DNA of 64,000 nucleotides, from contig NC_092034.1 in the NCBI RefSeq assembly GCF_042242105.1, forward strand, positions 1,584,644 through 1,648,643, read 5' to 3'. Shown here piece after piece: positions 11,642 to 22,962 of this stretch. This stretch comes from Pempheris klunzingeri. Taxonomy: Eukaryota; Chordata; Actinopteri; Acropomatiformes; Pempheridae. Numbering within the stretch: the stretch's first letter is position 1; the number at the start of each line of letters is the position of its first letter. The notes below the pieces were generated by a model, which saw nothing but the letters and a program-made list of their open reading frames with translations, had not been told where the DNA came from and made no database searches. Made by a program: the position numbers and the translations under genes.

Positions 11642-11890
11642 ATGTCCGTCGCGGGGCTGAAGAAGCAGTTCCATAAAGCCACCCAGGTGAGGAGCCCCCG
11701 TCTGTCCACCTGTCTGTCTGTCTGTCTGTCTGTCTGTCGGTTCGTGTCTCCGTGTTGGGCTTCAATTTGCATTTTCACTGAAAAAAATTGCGCATTTTTT
11801 TACGTTAAATCGGTGATTTTAGCGCCAGATGTTGAAATTCTGGCTGTTTTCTGGCGGTGTTTTAGTGCTGAGGAGCAGGGTATACCCCCC

Positions 11891-11930
<40 letters not shown>

Positions 11931-11957
11931 GATGTTATGTAACACAATATGAGTTGA

Positions 11958-12000
<43 letters not shown>

Positions 12001-15000
12001 GAGCTGATTGGCTGCAGCACGCAACAGGGAATTCCCTCCATCCTCTTCATCCTCTTCATCCCTCCGTCATCCACCTCCTCATCCTCCCCCTAACACGCTC
12101 CCATCCCTCCCATCGCCCCTCCGCCTGCCTTCATCCCTCCATCTCTCTTTTTAAATCATCCTTCTTCTTCTTTCCCCTAAATATTCTTCTTCTTCTTCTT
12201 TGCTTCCCTCCGTCTCTCTCTCTCTCTCTCTCTCTCTCCCCTCTTCATGTTTCCACTACGCCTTCTTGGCATGGCGCCATTTTTCTGGATTTCCTGTTAT
12301 TATGATGATGATCGTCATAGCAACACCACACCAAAACCGCCATGACATCATCAGCGCAACGTAACCACCGTTCACCTTCCAGCCTTTAATCACGACAGAG
12401 AGAGAGTAACCGACGGCGACAACTTTAGCGCTGAAGTTTCCCTCCACAGGAGGTGGTAGTGTCGAGTCCTCTGATTGGTCGGTATCAGTCTATAAAGAAG
12501 CGTCCTCTGATTGGTCGGTATCAGTCTATAAAGAAGCGTCCTCTGATTGGTCGGTATCAGTCTATAAAGAAGCGTCCTCTGATTGGTCGGTATCAGTCTA
12601 TAAAGAAGCGTCCTCTGATTGGTCGGTATCAGTCTATAAAGAAGCGTCCTCTGATTGGTCGGTATCAGTCTGTAAAGAAGCGTCCTCTGATTGGTCGGTA
12701 TCAGTCTGTGTAAAGAAGCGTCCTCTGATTGGTCGGTATCAGTCTGTATAAAGAAGCGTCCTCTGATTGGTCGGTATCAGTCTGTGTAAAGAAGCGTCCT
12801 CTGATTGGTCGGTATCAGTCTGTATAAAGAAGCGTCCTCTGATTGGTCGGTATCAGTCTGTATAAAGAAGCGTCCTCTGATTGGTCGGTATCAGTCTGTA
12901 TAAAGAAGCGTCCTCTGATTGGTCGGTATCAGTCTGTAAAGAAGCGTCCTCTGATTGGTCGGTATCAGTCTGTAAAGAAGCGTCCTCTGATTGGTCGGTA
13001 TCAGTCTATAAAGAAGCGTCCTCTGATTGGTCGGTATCAGTCTGTAAAGAAGCGTCCTCTGATTGGTCGGTATCAGTCTGTATAAAGAAGCGTCCTCTGA
13101 TTGGTCGGTATCAGTCTGTAAAGAAGCGTCCTCTGATTGGTCGGTATCAGTCTGTATAAAGAAGCGTCCTCTGATTGGTCGGTATCAGTCTGTAAAGAAG
13201 CGTCCTCTGATTGGTCGGTATCAGTCTGTATAAAGAAGCGTCCTCTGATTGGTCGGTATCAGTCTATAAAGAAGCGTCCTCTGATTGGTCGGTATCAGTC
13301 TATAAAGAAGCGTCCTCTGATTGGTCGTATCAGTCTGTATAAAGAAGCGTCCTCTGATTGGTCGGTATCAGTCTGTAAAGAAGCGTCCTCTGATTGGTCG
13401 GTATCAGTCTGTATAAAGAAGCGTCCTCTGATTGGTCGGTATCAGTCTATAAAGAAGCGTCCTCTGATTGGTCGGTATCAGTCTGTATAAAGAAGCGTCC
13501 TCTGATTGGTCGGTATCAGTCTGTAAAGAAGCGTCCTCTGATTGGTCGGTATCAGTCTGTATAAAGAAGCGTCCTCTGATTGGTCGGTATCAGTCTGTGT
13601 AAAGAAGCGTCCTCTGATTGGCTTTAGGGCGGGGCTTCCTGCTCACTGACCAATCAGAGGAGGGTCCTCATGGAACAAACGTCACCTCTGGCTCCAAAAA
13701 AACCAAGATGGCGACGGCCGTAAAGCCAAACTTCACTCGCTACAGCCACACGAAAAAAGCTCCAGGTGTCTGGTCCTATCAACACTTTTCCCTCCGCCGT
13801 CTTTTCATCCCTCCATCTTTCAACATCTCTCCGTCATCCCTTCATCATCTCTACATCCCTCCGTCCTTCATCTTCCTCCCTCATCCTTTCCCCCCCTGTA
13901 GTCATCATCCATCTCTCCAACACCCCTCTGTCCTCCCTTATTTACATTCACATCCCTCTAACCTCCATCTTTCTTTTCCCTTCCATTCTGTTATTGTCAC
14001 CCTACACATCCTTCCATCTTCCTTCACCCCTTCGTCATTTGTCCCCTTCATCCCTCTGTTTTTGTTATTTTCCCAGTACTCATCCTCTCACCATCCTCCC
14101 GTCTCCCTCCAATTGTCTTTCCATCCTTCCACCGTCACCCTTTTTCTCTCCTCCACATCCCTTTACATCCCTCCATCTTTCCTTCACAGCACTGAAATGC
14201 TGTTTTTAAATATCAGACTTTGTTTTGTAACCACCAGGATAAAGGAGAGCGTAAAGAGACGCCGGCAGGTGTTTATGGCCTTTTCCTTTCAGAGCAGAAT
14301 AACAGAAGCTGACGTGAACAAGAACAACAACAAATAAATAAATTTAAAAAAGGGATTCACAAGACCTAGTGATGGTAGCGGCTAAATCTGTGGAAGTAAA
14401 TTATGTTTTCCAGCAGATTTCTGAGCTCCAACCAGACGGAGCCGGCGAGGAGCTTCACTGTTTCTACCTGTGGTTTTTTATTCAGTTTGGGAAATCCCTC
14501 CATCTGTAGAGAGTGGGGACTAGTTATCGTCTGTGTTGCTAGGGGCGTTACTAGGGGTCAACTAGGTTTCGTTACGTCAATCAGTCAATTTCTTTATTGC
14601 ACAAAATAGCATTTTTTGCCAAACCCCAGCAAGTAAACCGTTTAAAACATTTAGTGCGGCATAAATGAAGTGCATTCAGAGCGATGGTGGCGTAGATATG
14701 TGTGGCAGCATCGTTAAAAGGCGTTAAACGTTAAAGTCTAACATCGGTCTGACGTCACCACTCAGTTTTTATCTTTTTCGCTGTTAAATAAGAAAAAACT
14801 AATTAAGATTTTTGCTCATGCAGTGTTTCAGTGACCAGACACTTTTTTTCTGTAATAAGCTTGACCGCCCCTGAACGCCTCTCTGACCGCCCCTGAACGC
14901 CCCTGAACGCCTCTCTGACCGCCCCTGAACGCCTCTCTGAATGTGTGCTTACGGCAGAGCATTGTTCTGGGCATCAACACAGCAGCAGCAACAAGCCAAA

Positions 15001-17942
15001 CATGGATAAACTACACGAGCTGTTTTGACTCTTATCCTCCACTGAGCCGCCTGAGAAACTGAGCAAACTCCCAAATCAATGAAAATGTTGTTTACTCCAC
15101 ACTCTCCTGCAGTAATGTGACCCCGAGTGCCTCGTTAACGTCATTAAAAACTTTAAACGATCAATACTGAGAGCAGAAGCTTCAAAGAATCAGTTTCCTT
15201 CATGTCTGTTTTTTGTCATCAGGAAAAATTCCTGCACATTTGTTGCTTTGTTCAGATGAAGCGACGACGATAAAGAGAGGAGATGATGTTCATTGATCCC
15301 CGAGGGAGGAACTGGGTCACTGCAGCAGAGCAGGAAATAAAACAGTACGGCAGCAGAGACGGAGAAAGAGAAAGTTAGTGGAGGTCTATAGTGTGTGTGT
15401 GTGTGTTAGTCAGTGTGTTAGTGTGTAGTGGAGGTCTATAGTGTGTGTGTGTGTGTTAGTCAGTGTGTTAGTGTGTAGTGGAGGTCTATAGTGTGTGTGT
15501 GTGTATTAGTTAGTCAGTGTGTTAGTGTGTAGTGGAGGTCTATAGTGTGTGTGTGTGTGTGTTAGTTAGTCAGTGTGTTAGTGTGTAGTGGAGGTCTATA
15601 GTGTGTGTGTGTGTGCTAGTTAGTCAGTGTGTCAGTGTGTAGTGGAGGTCTATAGTGTGTGTGTGCTAGTTAGTCAGTGTGTCAGTGTGTAGTGGAGGTC
15701 TATAGTGTGTGTGTGCTAGTTAGTCAGTGTGTCAGTGTGTAGTGGAGGTCTATAGTGTGTGTGTGCTAGTTAGTCAGTGTGTCAGTGTGTAGTGGAGGTC
15801 TATAGTGTGTGTGTGTGTTAGTTAGTCAGTGTGTCAGTGTGTAGTGGAGGTCTATAGTGTGTGTGTGTTAGTTAGTCAGTGTGTCAGTGTGTAGTGGAGG
15901 TCTATAGTGTGTGTGTGTGTTAGTTAGTCAGTGTGTCAGTGTGTAGTGGAGGTCTATAGTGTGTGTGTGTGTTAGTTAGTCAGTGTGTTAGTGTGTAGTG
16001 GAGGTCTATAGTGTGTGTGTGCTAGTTAGTCAGTGTGTTAGTGTGTAGTGGAGGTCTATAGTGTGTGTGTGCTAGTTAGTCAGTGTGTCAGTGTGTAGTG
16101 GAGGTCTATAGTGTGTGTGTGCTAGTTAGTCAGTGTGTTAGTGTGTAGTGGAGGTCTATAGTGTGTGTGTGCTAGTTAGTCAGTGTGTCAGTGTGTAGTG
16201 GAGGTCTATAGTGTGTGTGTGTGTTAGTTAGTCAGTGTGTTAGTGTGTAGTGGAGGTCTATAGTGTGTGTGTGCTAGTTAGTCAGTGTGTCAGTGTGTAG
16301 TGGAGGTCTATAGTGTGTGTGTGTGTTAGTTAGTCAGTGTGTTAGTGTGTAGTGGAGGTCTATAGTGTGTGTGTGCTAGTTAGTCAGTGTGTTAGTGTGT
16401 AGTGGAGGTCTATAGTGTGTGTGTGTGTTAGTTAGTCAGTGTGTTAGTGTGTAGTGGAGGTCTATAGTGTGTGTGTGCTAGTTAGTCAGTGTGTCAGTGT
16501 GTAGTGGAGGTCTATAGTGTGTGTGTGTGTTAGTTAGTCAGTGTGTTAGTGTGTAGTGGAGGTCTATAGTGTGTGTGTGCTAGTTAGTCAGTGTGTCAGT
16601 GTGTAGTGGAGGTCTATAGTGTGTGTGTGTGTTAGTTAGTCAGTGTGTTAGTGTGTAGTGGAGGTCTATAGTGTGTGTGTGCTAGTTAGTCAGTGTGTAG
16701 TGGAGGTCTATAGTGTGTGTGTGTGTGTTAGTTAGTCAGTGTGTCAGTGTGTAGTGGAGGTCTATAGTGTGTGTGTGTGTGTGTTAGTTAGTCAGTGTGT
16801 TAGTGTGTAGTGGAGGTCTATAGTGTGTGTGTGCTAGTTAGTCAGTGTGTTAGTGTGTAGTGGAGGTCTATAGTGTGTGTGTGCTAGTTAGTCAGTGTGT
16901 TAGTGTGTAGTGGAGGTCTATAGTGTGTGTGTGTTAGTTAGTCAGTGTGTCAGTGTGTAGTGGAGGTCTATAGTGTGTGTGTGTTAGTTAGTCAGTGTGT
17001 CAGTGTTACCAATCGGGTATCGATCACCTTAAAAATCCAGATTTAGCGTTGCGGTCGAGCAGGAGAAATTGAAAGAAAGGATGAATCACATGTTTAATCT
17101 GGAGCGGCGGCGTCTCTCTGAGGTGAGATGTCAACAGTGTGATGGCGAGCAGGCGGGAAGCGAGGCCCGAAATAGATCTGTGAATCAACAGCAGACGTTA
17201 ATGGAAAGGGAAGAGGCAGAGATCAGTAACTCTGGAAACCAGGAGAGAGATGATCAGTCATCTATACGTTTCTATTAATCCGATCCATCCGTCTCTGTGG
17301 AAATCAGAGTTTGAACCACATTCGTCGCCTCTCTGTGTGTGTTGGACCATCGAGCCGCTATGATCTAGTTCTTCAGCATGGTTTATTCATGGCTGCACAC
17401 ACACACAAGCACAAAGCAGACCTGTAACCGGGGGCAACGAGGTGGATGTTGTGCAGCAGAGGTGATGGATAATTACAGATTACTCACACAAAGTAATTAC
17501 AGGGTAGAAAAACAAATGCAATTCGGTATGAAAAGTAAACTCTTGTGAAATTAAGACTCGTATGTCGGCGCTAACGGGTCAAATCAGAGCCTTTTTCACT
17601 TCATTTCCCATGAACCCTGCTGTGTCCTGCCCTCACTCTTCCTCCCTGAGGAGGAGCGACTTGTTCAGTCATTCTTACCCTCCTTCCACCATCTGCTATC
17701 CCCCCGTCTCGGAGAGGAAGCTGTTGTTCTGATAAAACGGTGCCCACTTGCAGATTTCATCGCACTAAGATTAAAAAACAGACGAGTGCCGCCAAAGACT
17801 GGGACTAGATGGAAAGGTTTGCACACGTTAATACTGTTATAAAGAAATAAAGTGGCTAAATTTAACGTATATGCAGTTATAAACATAAAAAATCATACAA
17901 AAGATTAAAGATGTGCTGCTCAAAGCTGCACTAACCAGTGTT

Positions 17943-17973
<31 letters not shown>

Positions 17974-20600
17974 TAATAATGATAATAATTATATAATAAT
18001 AATAAATAAAATGTAAAAAAATAATAATAATGTTGAGATTTCAAAGTTTGATCTTGAATCTTGAAGACTTTACTGGAAGCTGACAGTCTGCGGTGGTTAA
18101 CACTCTTACCTTTCCCATTCATTGGGACGGTGCTCTCAGGTGTGTGCTGTCACCTGTGCCTCAGCCAATCAGACGTGAGGAGTGGGAGCTGTGTTAAATC
18201 TCTGTATGAACTCTCTGTCCACCGAGATCTGAATGTAGGACACATCTCAGCATGCGTGAGCTTGTCTGTCTGTGTGTCTGCACATGAGTTTTACCAGATG
18301 GATAATAGAAACTAGCTGTGGCAGCGTGAAGCCAACTGCTAGGTTACACTGCCCCAGACCAAGATGGCCGCCGCCACCGCCACCACTGCTGCTGCCAGCA
18401 GGAAATGGGACACCTCGGTCCACCTGGCTGAATAAAACATGAGAGAGAGAGATGAGAGATGAGATGAGAGATCAAAGCTCAGATGTACATCGGCAAACAC
18501 GACAGGAAGAGGCAGACAAAAGAAAAAAAGAGGAAATAAAAGAGACGACGGAGATTTAAAGACAAAATAAAACGGACAAAGTGGCTTTTATTTACCTGAA
18601 CTACTTCAGTAGTTTTATTTCTACTTATTTAATGCAAACTCTCCTCCAGCTGTCACACTGCAGCTTCTCTCTTTATCTTTCTCCTACTTTGCTGTTTTCT
18701 TTTATCACTGTCAAACTAAAAGCCCCTCTGTGGCTCAAAGGACTGAATAATCCTAATTCTGAGGCTGTTTCTGGTTTATTTTAAACGGCGCACTGATTGT
18801 TCATAGATCACATGACCCACCTGTAGGTCACATGATCTACAGTAAACGACATCATCATCAAATAAAATACCATTTAGTTAGTGGATGTACAAGAAAACTA
18901 AAAATTGCCATAAAAGCAAACTGCAGTACTGCAATGAGGCTTTTAATGTGAAAATCTGCAGTAAAAACTGCAAAGTCGACGCAGTCGGATGTGATTAGAG
19001 AATAAAAACCATTTAGTGGCTGCTTTAAAACCTTCAGTGATTTCAGCTGGTCTTCATCATCAGCAGATGGCGGTTGTCATGGAAACCTTTTCAGTCTGAG
19101 CTCCTGAAGTGAATTCAACAGCGATTTAAAGTTAGATTCAGTGCACCCACGGGTGCTGATGCAGCAGCCGCGGCTGGTCTGGTGTGTGTGTGTTAGCTTA
19201 CGGCGGCTAATGTTAGCAAAGTTGAGAAAGATATTATGGTCTAACTGGCATCTTTTAGGGGTCCGAGCCAAGGTCTGATTGATTGATTTGATTGATTACA
19301 TTTGATCTGACGTCTGATCTTCATCACCTTCTTGAGCTGCTTCTGCTTATTCTCTGACTGTGACATCGGTCTCTTTTATCCTCTCAGAAAATATCCCACA
19401 AGGTTCGTAAAGAAGCTGTCGGATCAAACCAGATCTCCCCACGAGAGCTACCACCACGGCTCCTCTTGTGTTTAGGTGTTTTTCTCTGGTTCCTGTCAGT
19501 CTGAGCCATCCAAACAATATCTATTTGCTACTGGATGCAAACCAACAGGTTACATTAATTTATTTGTAAACTTGGTTAAATTATATATCACAGTTGTGTT
19601 TTATTATCAGTTCTCAGTGGCAGTTAGGTTTAGGAGAAGGTTTTGGTTAGAATAATAACTCACATACTGACGCAACAGGCAGTGAACCTTAATCACTAAA
19701 TATCTTGTGTTGTTGACTGATGACACCCTATTTTATATATATATTTTATATATATATAATGGCCCTAAGACGCTTATCACTTCAGAAAAATAAGAATTTA
19801 AATGTCCTGACTGTTGCAGATTATGTCAAATATTTTAGGGTTCTCTCAATATTTTACTTAAAAGTTATTAAAATTAAGATTCGAATATGCAGCAAAGCTG
19901 TTTTTTAATACGAAGTGTTTTTCTCCAAACAAGCGATCGTCTCCCTGAGAAGGACGGTGGTGAAGTTCAGCACAACCGTCACTGCAGAAACGAACAAATA
20001 CATACAGATATCATAAATATGGACTAGAGGAAGCTACATGAAAAGGTCTCTGACATGAAAGTCACATGCAGCTTGTCTTTTACAACCAACCGCAAATTAC
20101 ATGAATTCATTTGTGAACGTACAAATACAAAGTTCAGCAGTTTCACGCCTGAAAGTTTGGTTCGTATCAAACGGAAAAGTGTGAAAGGGCTAATGGCTCT
20201 AATTAGCATTATTAGCGAACATTATCCCGAAGTATTGTCGTCATTTTCATGCTGTAATTATCGCTGTGGAGATGCACAGGTCGTTCTTTCACTCTTCGGT
20301 CAATCTGAGGAGAGAAAAGAGAGGAGACGATGTAAAGGAATGACGGATGGAGACGAGAGCAGAAAGGCCAGAGAGAGAAGGGAGATAAAGAGGAAAAATG
20401 ACTAGTCTTAAGTGATTTAACATGTTTTTGTCAATAACCCGATCAAAAGCGCACCACTGATCAATGAACTGCCGAGTTAGACGAAGCAAAAGGGATCTGA
20501 AATCTGTCTGCTGCGTCCTGATCGAACACACCCCCTCTCCGGTTCGAGAGATGGTGTTGTCGTGGCAACCACACACGTGCGAATCGAAAGCAGGCGCGAT

Positions 20601-20652
<52 letters not shown>

Positions 20653-22817
20653 GTTGGCTCATTCAATTATTGATCAACCTTGAGGCCGCTGCACGTGACG
20701 GAGGATGCAGAGGAAGGGACACCCGGGTTTGCTGCTTCCCGCGTCCTCGCCTGTGGTGACTGTCTTTAATGTACACGTGTTCGTATACGAAACATGAAAC
20801 TAATATTATTTTATAATAAGAACAAACAAAAAAATAACACATTTAATTACATTTAAGGTTTTAATGGCTTTCTTGTGTTTAACCTGAGAAAGTTTAAATT
20901 TAAACAGTTGTGTGAAATATGAATTTTCAGACTATTTTTGCAGCTTAAAGCCACAAATCATCAGGTCAAGTCAAGTCAAGTTCAATTCACAGAAAGTGAC
21001 TAGTTGTTTTAGGATACGGCACCTTTTTATGCAAGAAATGAAGCTGAAAGCACTTCAGAAGAAGACATGAAGACAACAGCACAGGTCACGAGAAGCCAAA
21101 TGTACCAAGAAACTATAACCACAAGAATTAATAACAGTCAAGCAAAAAAAGATAAAATAAATATGTTTAAAAAAGGTAAAATGGACTGCTTCTCAAAACG
21201 AAGTAAATAAAAACAATGTGTGTACAATAATAAATATACTAATAATAGCAAATGTTATTGATACATAAAAATTCAGCTGGAAATGTTTGACAAGAAGAAA
21301 TAAAACCAATAACACAGAAATCATAAGCAGCCAAACAAAAAAAAGGTGAAATGTATTAAAAGCAAGACCATAAAAAGGTAAAACAGTAAAATAAATAAAA
21401 ACATCCCTTCAAAATAAAAGTCCTGTTTGGCTGCTAAAATGGCACATTGATGTTGAAGCGTCTTGTGAGGACTTCACAACTTCAAATGCAAAAAAATAAG
21501 ATAAATGCAGTTTAATAAATAAAAACAAGAATACCATTTATCTTCTAGAATAAGAAAATCTGCAGCCTTTCCTTTTCTTTCCTTTTGTTTGTGTTTTTCT
21601 TGCTTCATGTAGTTCGGATTAATCGTCTACATCACAGCCGTCCTCTGTGGCCGACTGAGTGTCTTCGCCCGGTGCTTTTATTGCCCCGTCGGCCCTGACT
21701 GGCCCTCCGAACACTCTCAGCCCGGCCGCCCTGCAGGCCTGCAGCACAAAGAGCCTCTCTGGGCTGAATGGAGTCGTCCTGTAATGTGGTTCAGCCGGAG
21801 AAGCTCAAAAACTCTCATTTTATGTCCCGAAGCGTTTGCGAATAATGTTTATATCTTCAGCTTTTTAAATAAGGACCCACAGAGGTTTAATTGATATCCC
21901 TCTGTTGTGTCTGTACGTTCAGTTAAACTGAAGGTGGCAAGTTGTTTTCTAATAAAGTGAGTATATTGATTATAAGACAACTAAAACTATAAGATAATAT
22001 ACAAGTATTTTAAATATATGTTTGTTTATTGACTCGAAATAGATTTAACATCACACACGTGTTTTTTTTAGGCCAGTTTAAGATGAAACATCTTAAAATA
22101 TAAGTTTTTTTTCGAGTGAATCGACTCTTTAAATGTAAGACAACAGTTCAAAATTGTGGCGAACCCTCATGTCTGTACTTTAAATATGAAGCTGAAGGCA
22201 ACAGTTGCTTAGCTTAGCTTAGCTTAGCATAAAGACTGGAAAGAATCGCCGGAAAAAAACAGCAGGTTTTTGTACAAATTGAACAAACAAGATATAATGT
22301 GTTCATTAGTGATTCTTCCAACAGAGCCAGCTTAGCTGTTTCCCCTTGAATTACAGTCTTTATGCTAAGCTAAGCTAACTGGCTGCTGGCTATAGCTTCA
22401 AATTGGAAGTATTCCTTTAAATTAAATCAAAAGATTCAGTGTTTAGTTAGTTTACCACAATGCAGAGCGTCAAAACTACAAAGTCACTCAAATAATGGAA
22501 CAGAAATAAAAAAAAATCCGGGTTTTCCTTAAATAGGCAGAAAATTGAATGGAGTTTGGTTGGTGAGAGGTGAAGAGCGTGTGGAGAGGCTGAGCTCAGA
22601 GTCGTGACTGAAGCAGCCGATGAATGAAGCTCGATGTGTTCGTGACGTCGGTGCAGAGGAACGAAAAGAACATCGAGTGTTTCGCTCTTTTATACTTTAT
22701 ATATTTGTCTTCTCTCTGTTTGTCTGCTTTTTCACACCACACACACTTTGTGAGTGAGTGTGTGTGTCACAGTAGTAGCGAGTGACCCCTGTTATATAAG
22801 TCCTCATCATACAGTAC

Positions 22818-22852
<35 letters not shown>

Positions 22853-22885
22853 TCAGTACAACACACACACACACACACACAGTAC

Positions 22886-22920
<35 letters not shown>

Positions 22921-22921
22921 C

Positions 22922-22962
<41 letters not shown>

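Noticed and set aside
12453-13490. Open frames repeating [11 protein letters not shown] or [11 protein letters not shown] across the 36-bp array
   Set aside because: The frames are open only because the repeat unit is a multiple of three. They lie in an intron, in two frames at once, and have no protein-like features.
12466-13621. Regular 36-38-bp repeats resembling a CRISPR array
   Set aside because: Units are head-to-tail with no unique spacers, and the genome is vertebrate.
13618-14337. 239-codon open frame in sh3gl2 intron 1
   Set aside because: It covers a C/T-biased degenerate repeat, its start lies at the end of a minisatellite, and no family resemblance was seen.
17069-17278. Polar open frame ([18 protein letters not shown]...)
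   Set aside because: Only 69 codons, with no splice context matching sh3gl2. Its helical look alone is not evidence of a gene.
18359-18400. CCAAGATGGCCGCCGCC as a YY1 site or upstream start codon
   Set aside because: It contains a good YY1-like core, but a short CCG/CCA run explains the rest and no open frame or promoter context follows.
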